A DNA stretch of 64,000 nucleotides from Shewanella sp. HN-41 (GTDB lineage Bacteria; Pseudomonadota; Gammaproteobacteria; Enterobacterales; Shewanellaceae). The notes under the pieces are model-generated. The model did not search any database. It saw only the letters and a program-made list of their open reading frames with translations, and had not been told where the DNA came from. The translations under genes and the position numbers were made by a program. Below, one piece after another: positions 8,509 to 17,060 of the stretch (positions are counted from its first letter, which is position 1; each line of letters begins with the position of its first letter). The stretch is taken from positions 62,001-126,000 of the forward strand of contig NZ_AFOZ01000019.1 in assembly GCF_000217915.1 (NCBI RefSeq), in the 5' to 3' direction.

Positions 8509-9957
8509 TTATGCTTCATCGGGTAATTCAGCTTCGCTATCGACGTCGCCTTTACCTTTGGTTTTGACAATCAGCAATCCTGTAATCACTAAGGTAGAGA
8601 CTAGGCCTGCAATGGTCGATAAGGTCATTGGTAGACCCGCACCTAAGGTTGCAGAGTTGAGCAAGAAGGTGATGACGACTGTGGTCATAAACATTGCCGG
8701 AATAGTACAAATCCAATGCAGTTTATTATGGCGCAACAGGTAGGCTGAAGCCGTCCATAGCATGAGCACTGCAGTCGCTTGGTTTGCTACACCGAAATAG
8801 CGCCAAATCACTCCAAAATCGACTTGTGTCAGCAGGCCACCAATCACAAATAATGGAATAGCCAGTACTAAACGTTTTGGTAAGGCTACCTGTGGTATTT
8901 TGAAAAATTCAGCCAAAATCAGACGGGCAGAGCGGAATGCCGTGTCGCCAGAGGTGATTGGCAGGATAATCACACCTAGGATAGCCATAAAGCCACCTAC
9001 AGCACCTAACAGGCCAGTAGAAGCTTCATATACGACGTTTGCAGGGTTGCCTGACATACCCGCATTTAAACCTTCAACACCACCGAAGTAAGACAATGCA
9101 ATGGCACACCAAAGCAGCGCAATAATGCCCTCACCAATCATGGCACCGAAGAACACAAAACGGCCATTCGTTTCATTTTCAACACAACGCGCCATTAGCG
9201 GTGACTGGGTTGCATGGAAGCCTGAAACAGCACCACAAGCGATGGTGATAAATAATGCAGGCCAAAGTGGCATGTCATTTGGGTTTAAATTCTGTAAGAA
9301 ATCGCCAGCTTGTACATTGGGTAGTAAGGTATGCTCGCTCGACAGAATAATGGCGAAGGCAAGGCCAAAGGACATAAAGAACAGCAGGGCGCCAAAAAAT
9401 GGGTAGAGTCGACCGATAATTTTATCGACAGGTACCACAGTTGCGATCAGATAATAAACGAAGATAATGCCCACAAAAATGCTGACATCCCAGCCAGTCA
9501 GTTTGCCAAGCAGGCCTGCTGGTGCCGAAATAAACACCACACCCACGAGCAGTAGTAATATGATTGCAAACACATTCATAAAGTGTTTTGCACTCTTACC
9601 TAGGTATTTCCCCGCGAGGTTAGGCACAGATTGGCCACCGTTACGAACGGATAACATTCCCGAGAAATAATCGTGAACCGCACCTGCGAAAATACAACCG
9701 ATCACAATCCACAGCATCGCTGCAGGACCATAGAGAGCACCGAGAATAGGACCAAAGATTGGACCGACACCTGCGATGTTAAGTAATTGGATTAGATAGA
9801 CTTTGCCCTTAGACATTGGCACGTAGTCGACGCCGTCCGTTTGGCTGTAAGCCGGTGTTTGACGTTTAGCGTTAATGCCGAAGACTTTTTCGACAAAGGC
9901 GCCATAGATAAAATAGCCGCCGATCAAAAGACCGACACAGAGTAGGAACCACATCAT
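8509..9957 (-). CDS. cstA: CstA/BtsT family carbon-starvation transporter (short form)
   Basis: A 482-residue inner-membrane protein with about 12 hydrophobic segments. Family landmarks include NIAGVGPIFGPILGALYGP near residue 60, IACGAVSGFHATQSPL and ITSGDTAFRSARL. E. coli CstA and BtsT (about 700 residues) import pyruvate or peptides by proton symport; this is the short version that lacks the long C-terminal part. Its upstream region carries a tandem BtsR-type operator, and genes for a BtsS/BtsR-like pair lie directly upstream. I therefore infer a BtsT-like pyruvate or small carboxylate/peptide uptake role. The transporter family is certain; the substrate is inferred from context. Confidence 0.93.
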   Translation of the reverse strand: MMWFLLCVGLLIGGYFIYGAFVEKVFGINAKRQTPAYSQTDGVDYVPMSKGKVYLIQLLNIAGVGPIFGPILGALYGPAAMLWIVIGCIFAGAVHDYFSGMLSVRNGGQSVPNLAGKYLGKSAKHFMNVFAIILLLLVGVVFISAPAGLLGKLTGWDVSIFVGIIFVYYLIATVVPVDKIIGRLYPFFGALLFFMSFGLAFAIILSSEHTLLPNVQAGDFLQNLNPNDMPLWPALFITIACGAVSGFHATQSPLMARCVENETNGRFVFFGAMIGEGIIALLWCAIALSYFGGVEGLNAGMSGNPANVVYEASTGLLGAVGGFMAILGVIILPITSGDTAFRSARLILAEFFKIPQVALPKRLVLAIPLFVIGGLLTQVDFGVIWRYFGVANQATAVLMLWTASAYLLRHNKLHWICTIPAMFMTTVVITFLLNSATLGAGLPMTLSTIAGLVSTLVITGLLIVKTKGKGDVDSEAELPDEA

Positions 9958-9990
9958 ATTTGTTATCTCCCCATTTGAGTTAAACAGAGT

Positions 9991-10007
9991 GTAAACAAGT
10001 TGTTTAC
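9991..10007. promoter_or_regulatory. Unassigned GTAAACA palindrome in the cstA leader
   Basis: GTAAACA-AGT-TGTTTAC, perfect 7-bp arms, located 34 bp before the transporter start codon. It could be a second operator or an mRNA hairpin over the leader. I cannot assign a regulator. Confidence 0.45.
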
Positions 10008-10068
10008 GTAAAACAGGGAGATTTGGTTAAGAGGTCGATAATGCAGCGTCAGCGGCAATAGGGTGGCA

Positions 10069-10140
10069 CGAGCGGTTGCATACGTATGTCATTCTTAAGT
10101 ATGCACCGCCCTAAGCGGTATTCTGGTGCGATTAAGCGGT
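10069..10140 (-). promoter_or_regulatory. BtsR-type tandem operator
   Basis: Read on the minus strand, ACCGCTTA occurs twice (10133-10140 and 10112-10119) separated by exactly 13 bp. This matches the direct-repeat motif ACC(G/A)CT(C/T)A-N13-ACC(G/A)CT(C/T)A described for E. coli BtsR (YehT). A third, 7-of-8 copy, ACCGCTCG, lies at 10069-10076. The pair sits between the regulator stop codon (10151) and the transporter gene, about 155 bp upstream of the transporter start. Confidence 0.82.
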
Positions 10141-10150
10141 TAAAATAACA

Positions 10151-10861
10151 TTATTGAAAACCAAACAATTGCTTAAGGCTCTTAAGATAACGACGGGATA
10201 CGGGCACTTTGTCCCCGAGTAAGGTGGTGACTTCGGCGCCAGTATCGAGCAACTCAATTTCGGCAATAGCCTTCGGTGAGATGAGATATTGACGATGACA
10301 GCGCACTAGCGGTGTCTTTTCCTCTAGCACTTTCAATGTGAGTTGGGTGTGGACCTTTCCCTTAGTGCAGGCGACATGGATGCCGCTTAAATCACTAAAC
10401 ACGTATTCCACATCTTGGATGGGAATGACTTTTAACTTGCTACCGCTGTAGCAGGGCAAGTGCTCGAGGCTGGATGGCGCTATGGCATTGACGGCCTGTG
10501 GTGTAAGATCTTTGCGAACACGTTTAAGGGTTTGGTTCAGTCTGTCGGCATCTATGGGTTTGAGTAAATAATCGAAGGCATGGCTATCGAAGGCCTTTAC
10601 GGCAAACTCGTCGTAGGCGGTCACAAACACGATTTTAGGTAAGGTTTCAGGATCGAGCATTGCAATTAACTCCATCCCCGAGATGCGTGGCATTTGAATG
10701 TCGAGGAAAACCAGTTGGGGTTTTTCCTTAGCAATGGTTTGCAATGCCTCGATGGCATTAGCGCATTGGCCAATAATATCAATGTCCGCTTCTTGCCTGA
10801 GGAGATCGGCGAGTTCCTCACGAGCAAACAGCTCATCATCCACAATTAAACAAGTGATCAC
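10151..10861 (-). CDS. btsR: LytTR response regulator, BtsR-like
   Basis: A 236-residue response regulator. The receiver domain (residues 1-120) shows DDELFAREELADLL, the phospho-acceptor aspartate in VFLDIQMPRISG and the lysine in FDYLLKPID. The LytTR DNA-binding domain occupies about 135-236, with VEYVFSDLSGIHV, VRCHRQYLISPKAI and VPVSRRYLKSLK. It overlaps the histidine kinase gene by 4 bp (ATGA), so the two are translationally coupled. The BtsR-type direct repeat just downstream, ahead of the transporter gene, points to that gene as its target. The alternative is a LytR/AlgR homologue of another name. Confidence 0.92.
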   Translation of the reverse strand: MITCLIVDDELFAREELADLLRQEADIDIIGQCANAIEALQTIAKEKPQLVFLDIQMPRISGMELIAMLDPETLPKIVFVTAYDEFAVKAFDSHAFDYLLKPIDADRLNQTLKRVRKDLTPQAVNAIAPSSLEHLPCYSGSKLKVIPIQDVEYVFSDLSGIHVACTKGKVHTQLTLKVLEEKTPLVRCHRQYLISPKAIAEIELLDTGAEVTTLLGDKVPVSRRYLKSLKQLFGFQ

Positions 10862-12540
10862 GTGTTTGTTTCCGTTGGTTCTATAGGCAGGCGAATGGTG
10901 ACTTTAGTGTATTCGTCCGGCTCGCATTCTACTGTGATGCCATACTGTTCGCCAAATAGGTTTTGGATCCGCTTATGGACTAAGTTCATCCCAAGTCCTT
11001 CGGAGCCTGACACTGGCTGGTATAAACCTGCATTATCAGTGACATCTAACTCTAAAATATTGTCATCTAGCTTACCTGTTACTTTTATCTGCCCTTGCTC
11101 TATCATATGCGATGTGCCGTGTTTGACGGCATTTTCTATGATGGGTTGCAGGGTAAATGCGGGAACTTTGCAGTGGTAGAGTGATTCAGGTATGGCAATG
11201 TTAACTTGTAATTTATCAATAAAACGAGCCTTCTCAATGGTGAGATAGGAGGCGATGTGATCTAGCTCATCCCCGAGAGTGACTAGGCCTGTGGTGCGTT
11301 TTAGGTTTATCCGTAAAAACTGCGACAACTGTTGCAATAGCTGTTTAGACATATCAGGATCGCGTTTGATAATCGCACTGATAGTATTGAGCGCATTAAA
11401 TAAAAAGTGCGGATTGACTTGGGCTTGCAGCAGTTTTAACTCTGCCTGGGTGAGTAGGTTTTGCTGTTGTTCGAAGCGTCCATACAAAATTTGGTTGGAT
11501 AGTAAACGTGCGATACCTTCACCTAAGGTGCGGTTAATATTCAAGAACAGTTTATTTTTAGGTTCATATAATTTAATTGTACCTATGACCTCGGTGTCAC
11601 TACGCAAGGGGATCACTAGACTCGAACCTAGTTTGCATTGGTTCGAAATCGAGCAGGCATAGGGCGTTTCGACGCCATCGGCAAACATCACCTTATTTTG
11701 ATTAATGGCCTCAAGGGTGATTTTTGATGAAATAGGTGTTCCTGGAATATGGTGATCGGCGCCGATCCCGATAAAGGCTAATAGTTTTTCCCTATCCGTA
11801 ATAGCGACTGCGCCCACATTGGTTTCTTCAATCACAATTTGTGCCACCTTGCCGCTACTTTCCTCATTAAAACCTTTAGAGAGTAACCCAACACTACGTT
11901 CGGCAATTTTTAGGGCTTTAGTCGAAAAGCTTGAGGAGAGTTTATCGAACATTGTTTTTTGATCGCGGATCATGCTCATAAACAGCGCTGCTCCGATGGA
12001 GTTAACAAGTAACATCGGCGGCGCAATTTGACGAACAAGTTCCCATGCATCGTCAAACGGGCGTGCAATTAACAGGATAATGCTCATTTGCATCATTTCA
12101 GCGTAGAAGGTGACTAAACACACTAGCAATGGGTTGTAGATAAGTTCACTCTTACCTGCTCTGCGTAGGTAAAAACTGATCATACCCGCAGAAAGGCCTT
12201 CAAGCGTTGTCGATATGGCGCAGGCGACATCGGTAAAACCGCCCATACTGTAGCGATGCAATCCCCCCGTCAATCCGACTAACAATCCCGTCACTGGACC
12301 GCCTAATAATCCACCCAGTACGGCCCCCATGGCGCGGGTATTAGCAATTGCACCTGAGGTTTGCTCGCCAAAGTAGGTTGCCATAATGCAGAAGCTGGAA
12401 AAAATTAAATAGATAAAAATTTTGTGGGGTAAGCGTGGAGAGGTTTCAGCAAATAGTTTAAAAAGCGGTGTTTTACTGACTAAGTAAACAATCACTAAGT
12501 ACAGTGACATCTGCTGGGTGAGTAAAAGGATCAAGGACAT
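10858..12540 (-). CDS. btsS: LytS-type sensor histidine kinase, BtsS-like
   Basis: A 560-residue membrane histidine kinase. Five or six transmembrane segments (5TM-5TMR_LYT domain, with GAIANTRAMGAVLGGLLGGP) fill the first 200 residues, and a GAF-like domain spans about 215-345. The LytS-type kinase domain follows, with the phospho-acceptor histidine in QVNPHFLFNALNTI and the ATPase motifs IIENAVKHG and GLGMNLV. E. coli BtsS is a high-affinity pyruvate receptor with this architecture. It is the first gene of the pair and overlaps btsR. The ligand is inferred, not seen. Confidence 0.92.
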   Translation of the reverse strand: MSLILLLTQQMSLYLVIVYLVSKTPLFKLFAETSPRLPHKIFIYLIFSSFCIMATYFGEQTSGAIANTRAMGAVLGGLLGGPVTGLLVGLTGGLHRYSMGGFTDVACAISTTLEGLSAGMISFYLRRAGKSELIYNPLLVCLVTFYAEMMQMSIILLIARPFDDAWELVRQIAPPMLLVNSIGAALFMSMIRDQKTMFDKLSSSFSTKALKIAERSVGLLSKGFNEESSGKVAQIVIEETNVGAVAITDREKLLAFIGIGADHHIPGTPISSKITLEAINQNKVMFADGVETPYACSISNQCKLGSSLVIPLRSDTEVIGTIKLYEPKNKLFLNINRTLGEGIARLLSNQILYGRFEQQQNLLTQAELKLLQAQVNPHFLFNALNTISAIIKRDPDMSKQLLQQLSQFLRINLKRTTGLVTLGDELDHIASYLTIEKARFIDKLQVNIAIPESLYHCKVPAFTLQPIIENAVKHGTSHMIEQGQIKVTGKLDDNILELDVTDNAGLYQPVSGSEGLGMNLVHKRIQNLFGEQYGITVECEPDEYTKVTIRLPIEPTETNT

Positions 12541-12668
12541 AGAGGCTCACATTTTCGGCACAGATGTCAGCGCAGCGGACCAAATCAACAGTATGTGCGC
12601 GAGATCAGGGTTCAAATTCAACAGTTCGGCTATAAAGAGCAATCTTAATTGCATCTTTTGGAGGATAC

Positions 12669-12920
12669 ATGTCCGACTCTGTTCACGGTCATGACGTTAT
12701 GGCGCTGATGGTAGCTCAAGGAAGCCCCATTTTAAAGCATGAATTAATTACTCTTATGGCGCAGAAGTTTGGTGGTTCTGCGCGCTATCACACTTGTAGT
12801 GCTGAAAATCTCACTGCAATTGAATTGATAAGTTTACTCACGAGTAAAGAGAAACTCCAAGAAACTGAGCTGGGAATGGCCTTTGTTGCTGGGCGGCAGT
12901 GCCATCATTCTGATCACTAA
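12669..12920 (+). CDS. yecH: YecH family metal-binding protein
   Basis: An 83-residue protein of the YecH/DUF2492 family. It begins MSDSVHGHDVMALM and ends with a Cys/His cluster, RQCHHSDH. Another cysteine lies in YHTCSAENLTA, giving likely metal ligands at both ends. GGAGG stands 4-5 bases before ATG 12669. It is a single gene, divergent from btsS. Biological role unknown. Confidence 0.88.
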   Translation: MSDSVHGHDVMALMVAQGSPILKHELITLMAQKFGGSARYHTCSAENLTAIELISLLTSKEKLQETELGMAFVAGRQCHHSDH

Positions 12921-12950
12921 CTAAGCTTAAAGGAAGATATTTGCTGCTGA

Positions 12951-13292
12951 TTAATGCTCATCTTCATTTTTATGGACGATTCTGTGTTGTTCGGCAGCAG
13001 TACGTTGGCTGAACTCTTCAATTAAAATCCGCAATAAGCGAGACTTCGCCATTTTAGTGTCCTTTGACAGTATATCGAGTTGGGAGATACTGGTTTCTGT
13101 GAGCGTAAAAGTGGCATGTCGGTAAATTTTGGCCGACTTCTTATCTAAGCCCCGTTGGACATTTGTCGGTGGTGTAGCTAAAAGACTCGCCTTACCTAAG
13201 GCGTAGTTATTGGCATCCTCAATAAAATCATCGACAGAAACCGGTGTGATGATTTGTTTGGGTTTCTTGCGTTTAAGATCAGTTAAGCTCAT
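12951..13292 (-). CDS. Ribbon-helix-helix partner of ParA-like protein
   Basis: A small basic protein (113 residues from ATG 13292). The N-terminal 60 residues are flexible and Lys-rich (SLTDLKRKKPKQI). The C-terminal part has a ribbon-helix-helix pattern: the strand RHATFTLTE, then helices SISQLDILSKDT and KMAKSRLLRILIEEF. This is the layout of ParG/Omega-type centromere-binding proteins. The frame is open to 13325, but ATG 13292 gives the usual short overlap (14 bp) with the upstream parA-like gene. It is read here as the DNA-binding half of a minimal partition-like pair, which is inference from fold and linkage. Confidence 0.72.
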   Translation of the reverse strand: MSLTDLKRKKPKQIITPVSVDDFIEDANNYALGKASLLATPPTNVQRGLDKKSAKIYRHATFTLTETSISQLDILSKDTKMAKSRLLRILIEEFSQRTAAEQHRIVHKNEDEH

Positions 13293-13947
13293 AGCTATTT
13301 TCTGGTGGTAAAGTGAATAACTCATCCACTATGGCGCGAATTTCATCAGCTGCTTTACCATCCGGCTCAATTTCGATGACCGAAGATCCTTTTTCCTCAC
13401 TGTCATCATAAATGTTACGGCAAAAGGTCACTGAGTTGAGCACCCGTAGCCCAAAGGATTGCACTACATCTTTTGCCTCTAAAATACGCTTAAATTGTGT
13501 TGGAAGAGCAGGGCATTGCGTCAGTACTATGGTGGCCACCATTTTGGGGTTGACCATTTTACACGTACTCAGCATATCTTCCATATGGGGAAGGGTTTTA
13601 AGATCTCGTCTCTTGGGCCTAAGTGGGATCACCACATAAGTTGCGACCGACATAGCGGCACGCATTGCGAGGTTATCCTGACCACCACAGTCAACAATGA
13701 CATACTCGAAACGTTCATTTAGACTAAGTAAGTCATTGCGAATTTTGCCATAGAGCTGAATACAGTTGATGGCGGGTAAACTTGGATCATTGTTTCGGGC
13801 TTGGATCCAATCTGACGTGGTACGCTGTGGATCACAATCGACCATAAGGACGTTTGCATCGAATTTCTGCTTAATATAAACCGCGAGGTTTTGCGCGAGA
13901 CAACTCTTGCCACTTCCCCCTTTCTCACCACCTACCAACAAAATCAT
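13279..13947 (-). CDS. ParA/Soj-like Walker ATPase
   Basis: A 222-residue deviant-Walker ATPase. GGEKGGSGKSCLAQNLAVYI is the P-loop with the signature lysine, VDCDPQRTTSDW the switch I/A' region and YVIVDCGGQDNLAMRAA the Walker B/switch II. It is short, lacks an N-terminal DNA-binding extension and overlaps a ribbon-helix-helix gene, as in ParF/ParG-type (type Ib) partition cassettes. Two CCCTGCGT copies, 47 bp apart, lie just upstream (13957-13964 and 14004-14011) but are too weak to call a centromere. No replication gene or plasmid backbone is nearby, so this is an orphan chromosomal pair. It may position a protein cargo rather than DNA. Confidence 0.88.
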   Translation of the reverse strand: MILLVGGEKGGSGKSCLAQNLAVYIKQKFDANVLMVDCDPQRTTSDWIQARNNDPSLPAINCIQLYGKIRNDLLSLNERFEYVIVDCGGQDNLAMRAAMSVATYVVIPLRPKRRDLKTLPHMEDMLSTCKMVNPKMVATIVLTQCPALPTQFKRILEAKDVVQSFGLRVLNSVTFCRNIYDDSEEKGSSVIEIEPDGKAADEIRAIVDELFTLPPENSYELN

Positions 13948-14024
13948 TGTGACGTCCCCTGCGTGAATCTTTCAATTAATTCAGTGTAGAACAGCTCAGC
14001 TTACCCTGCGTAGCTTAAGTGAAA

Positions 14025-14327
14025 TTAAAGCAATTGCATGGCGATATGGTAGCTTTGCTCGTGACATTGAGAGCAACGGCATACTTGGCCCTTGATGGTA
14101 TTTTGCTGGAAGGTGTTGGGATTAAAAGTGACTTCGATTAATTCACCCAGTGCAAATGGTTTTTTATAATCGAATAAAATCCCTCTTCTGGCCAAATCGA
14201 TACAAACGCCTTCGTCTGTGTGTTCGACTCCTTCTTGATCGCTCCAATGTAGGAGGACACGATCCGCTTCCATATCCACACGCAGTGATGTGCGTTTTTC
14301 TTCAAAACCAGTAGGATGGTCACCCAT
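14025..14327 (-). CDS. PilZ domain protein
   Basis: A single-domain PilZ protein of about 100 residues from ATG 14327 (open to 14396). PilZ domains bind cyclic di-GMP through RxxxR and (D/N)xSxxG motifs. Here RTSLR supplies the first and DLARRGILF is a degenerate second motif with A replacing S, so binding affinity is uncertain. Cysteines in CRCSQCH form an unusual cluster near the C-terminus. The start is ambiguous: 14327, 14372 and 14396 are all possible. It probably adjusts motility or surface behaviour, but no partner gene is adjacent. Confidence 0.75.
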   Translation of the reverse strand: MGDHPTGFEEKRTSLRVDMEADRVLLHWSDQEGVEHTDEGVCIDLARRGILFDYKKPFALGELIEVTFNPNTFQQNTIKGQVCRCSQCHEQSYHIAMQLL

Positions 14328-14486
14328 AACTCGATTGCCCCGTAAATAATTGATCCTAGTAAAACTTAGCATAATTGCTTTTTCACAGAATACCAACGTG
14401 AAAGCTAGGTCTTTGATAATAGTTTTAAAACGAGGACTGCAGGGGCTAGTGAATGCTTCTTCAATAGCACCAACTCAGGTGTTTGA

Positions 14487-14891
14487 TTAATTGTCGTATT
14501 CTTGATTTTTAGGATAAGGCATTTTTAACTGGCCCCAACGGATGACGATCACTGTTCCCGCTAAGATCAAGGTTGAAATAGAAATTGCCGCAATGCGCCA
14601 ATCATCCATGCTTTTCATATCTAAAATCAGGTAACGGGCTAAGGCAACAATCGCAATATAAAGTGGCATACGTACGGGGAGTTTACCTGACTCTGCGTAG
14701 TTAGCCACCATGGCTAAGACTTCGAGGTAAATAAACAACAATAGCAAGTCAGCGAGTGCGACCGCGCCAACCGAGAAAATATGAACAATTTCTTGTCCGA
14801 TGGCGACGACAGTGGCAATGGCGATAATGATCAGTACCAAATGTTCTACGGCTTTTAGCCCTTTGGCACCGTATTGGCGATAAAATGGCAT
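14487..14891 (-). CDS. psiE: PsiE family membrane protein
   Basis: A 134-residue inner-membrane protein with four hydrophobic helices, matching phosphate-starvation-inducible PsiE. It shows LVLIIIAIATVVAIGQEI, then LADLLLLFIYLEVLAMV, RMPLYIAIVALARYLILD and a final helix near residue 105. The E. coli gene is induced by phosphate starvation and cAMP-CRP; I did not identify a Pho box here. Its function is unknown. Confidence 0.9.
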   Translation of the reverse strand: MPFYRQYGAKGLKAVEHLVLIIIAIATVVAIGQEIVHIFSVGAVALADLLLLFIYLEVLAMVANYAESGKLPVRMPLYIAIVALARYLILDMKSMDDWRIAAISISTLILAGTVIVIRWGQLKMPYPKNQEYDN

Positions 14892-15016
14892 AGCAACTCC
14901 CTACTTAATATTTTTATAAATAGTAACAGTAAAAATGCTTTAGGTAGGGAAAAGAGCAGGAATTCTCTGTGACTCAATTCACAAGATATGAATTGGTCAC
15001 AGAGAAAAAGGCAAGC

Positions 15017-16189
15017 TTAACCTGGGCGTCCATCGGCCCTAGGTTGACAGAGCATTGGGCCATAACAGTAGCAGAAACAGCCAAAAGCTAATATCCAGCC
15101 ACTGATTGCCCCTAGCAGTAACTCATTTGACCATTGAGTTAGTATTCCGGCGAATACTCTAAGGAGAGTTGCTAATAAGATGAGGGCAAAACCGAACACC
15201 ACGGGACGCGGTGGCTTAAGTTGTCGGCCAGTATGGCCCAAGGAAACCCGTGACATCATCGCTAATATCATGCCACCTAAACCACCTACCGTGATGGCAT
15301 GCATGCCCACTGAGAGTGGCAATCCTATGGCAATTAATGCCAATCCGATGGGGATACACAAATAGCTTAAGTGCAGCGACCAGAGCAGTGGTACTCGCCA
15401 GCTTGCCCGCCATCCCCAGCGATTCCAACGTAGTAAGAGCACTAGGCTTGCCAGCCCCGCTATCACTCTGATGCTGAGTTCATGTTGTAAAAAGAGGCTC
15501 ATCGTTAAGGTGAGTAAACTGGCAAAGCTTAACCACTCAAGCCAAGTAAGTGAACTTTGGCGCTGCCATTGGGTTGCACGCTCAGTGAAAAAGGGGATCA
15601 CGCGGCCACCGAGCAGGGCGACGATAATACTGATCATCAGAATTGCGCCATACAAACCATTGTTGATCCACTCAAACTTTTGTGTGAGTAGTCCGTAATA
15701 GCTGGCCGCATTGAGTAGGGTGAGCAAGCTTAAGATCGGGATAAACACAAAATTACGCCATTGGCGTACTTGAATGACAGAAATGGCGAGTAATGTGGCG
15801 GTGAGGGGCAAAAAGAGTAAATCGAGTGCCATTATCAAAGTAAATGGTATTCCAAAGGGGGCGAACAGTAAAATCCGTGGTAATAGCCAAACACAAAATA
15901 GTCCGAGTAAGGCTAAGCCTTTTACCCCAGGTCGACCTGTCCAGTTTTGCACCGCTGTGAGTAAAAAACCAGCGACGACGGCACAGACAAAACCAAAAAT
16001 CATCTCATGGCCATGCCACCATAGTGGATTCAGTGTGCTAGGTAATACATTGATACCATTTAGAAAACTCCCCCAGACAATCAATGCGAACACGCTGAAT
16101 ACACTGGCAAAGAGAAAGAAGGGTCTAAAGCCTAGTCGAAAAAGTGCCATTCTAGGTTGGAGATGTGAGGGCTCGTCGATGTTTAACAT
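15017..16189 (-). CDS. nnrS: NnrS family protein
   Basis: A 390-residue polytopic membrane protein with about 12 helices. NnrS is a heme- and copper-containing membrane protein linked to tolerance of nitric oxide stress. Family landmarks are the N-terminal FRLGFRPFFLFAS, NPLWWHGHEMIFGFV with its paired histidines, GGRVIPFFTERA and GMHAITVGGLGGMILAMMSR. It starts at ATG 16189. A weak NsrR-like inverted repeat lies 40-64 bp upstream. It is a single gene in this window. Confidence 0.95.
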   Translation of the reverse strand: MLNIDEPSHLQPRMALFRLGFRPFFLFASVFSVFALIVWGSFLNGINVLPSTLNPLWWHGHEMIFGFVCAVVAGFLLTAVQNWTGRPGVKGLALLGLFCVWLLPRILLFAPFGIPFTLIMALDLLFLPLTATLLAISVIQVRQWRNFVFIPILSLLTLLNAASYYGLLTQKFEWINNGLYGAILMISIIVALLGGRVIPFFTERATQWQRQSSLTWLEWLSFASLLTLTMSLFLQHELSIRVIAGLASLVLLLRWNRWGWRASWRVPLLWSLHLSYLCIPIGLALIAIGLPLSVGMHAITVGGLGGMILAMMSRVSLGHTGRQLKPPRPVVFGFALILLATLLRVFAGILTQWSNELLLGAISGWILAFGCFCYCYGPMLCQPRADGRPG

Positions 16190-16229
16190 AAAATATGACT
16201 TAGGTTGGGGTATAAACTTGCCATATTTT

Positions 16230-16253
16230 AAGCTGCAAATTAAATGAATGTAT
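16230..16253. promoter_or_regulatory. Possible NsrR-like site ahead of nnrS
   Basis: AAGCTGCA-N7-TGAATGTA, resembling the NsrR pattern AAGATGCA-N7-TGCATCTT. The left arm matches 7 of 8 bases and the right arm 5 of 8, so support comes mainly from its place upstream of nnrS, a known member of the NsrR regulon. Confidence 0.3.
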
Positions 16254-16518
16254 ATATCCCATAGTGAGTACTCGCTCTACAGTGATTGGTACTACTCTAT
16301 TTCACGGGAAATTTGACACTCTGTTGAACGTAAAGCCGAATGAGGAGCCTCGATGCAGTGCATGGGCTCAATATTCTGAGCATGAGATTTCAAATCATGC
16401 TGAGTGGTAACGGAAATTAGTGGGATGGGCCAGTTTTATATTGCGAAAATGACCCATGCTTGACGGGCCAAATTTAATATTTGAGCCCGAGTGAGCGATT
16501 TATGGATAGGCTAGTAAA
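16254..16518. other. Intergenic region, small hairpin only
   Basis: This spacer between nnrS and the DUF2062 gene shows one perfect 7-bp inverted repeat, AGCATGA (16379-16385) and TCATGCT (16395-16401), with a 9-nt loop and no T run. I see no gene or recognisable RNA in it. Confidence 0.5.
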
Positions 16519-17028
16519 TTATTTATTCTTACGTTTTTGCCACTTAAACATAATGGAGTACTTCCAAAGACTGCTGATCAGCAAATAACCCGTCGCCGAA
16601 AAAATCACTCCTAACGCCAGGCAGCCTAATAAAAAGGCGGGGCCAATAGTCGTAAGCGAGGCTTCAATCCACTGCCAACTGGCCTCGAAGGCAAATTCCT
16701 GTGGGGCATGGCCGAGAATTTTTGCGCCTAATAAGTAAGCGCCGTAAAACATTACGGGCATAGTTAAGGGATTCGTGATCCATACTAAAGCGACCGAAAC
16801 GGGGATGTTGACGTTAAAGAAAATAGCAAATGCAGCGGCAACGACCATTTGAAATGGCATAGGTATCCAAGCCACAAATAGACCTACAGCAAAGGCGCCT
16901 GGGGCTGATTTTCGGTTCAGTGCCCACAGATTAGGATTGTGTAGTAAACGTCCGAACATGCGTAAGTGTTTATGCTCACGCAAAGTTTCAGGCTTTGGCA
17001 TAAATCTTTTTATTAATTTTTTTGGCAT
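16519..17028 (-). CDS. DUF2062 membrane protein
   Basis: A 169-residue protein with three hydrophobic segments. It carries the DUF2062 landmarks SAPGAFAVGLFVAWIPMPFQ and VWITNPLTMPVMFYGAY. The basic N- and C-termini (KKLIKRF, KWQKRKNK) are probably cytoplasmic. It starts at ATG 17028 and lies 32 bp from the divergent comEC, so the two share a promoter region. Function unknown. Confidence 0.9.
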   Translation of the reverse strand: MPKKLIKRFMPKPETLREHKHLRMFGRLLHNPNLWALNRKSAPGAFAVGLFVAWIPMPFQMVVAAAFAIFFNVNIPVSVALVWITNPLTMPVMFYGAYLLGAKILGHAPQEFAFEASWQWIEASLTTIGPAFLLGCLALGVIFSATGYLLISSLWKYSIMFKWQKRKNK

Positions 17029-17060
17029 AGGCTGAAATTGCTGTCTTAACTTAATTCACT

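Noticed and set aside
12951..13947. Plasmid or integrative element boundary around the ParA pair
   Set aside because: No integrase, replication, tRNA attachment site or direct repeats were found nearby, so an element could not be supported.
15774..16247. A 157-codon plus-strand open frame opposite nnrS
   Set aside because: Antisense to a complete, recognisable gene, with Lys/Pro/Ala-rich low-quality sequence.
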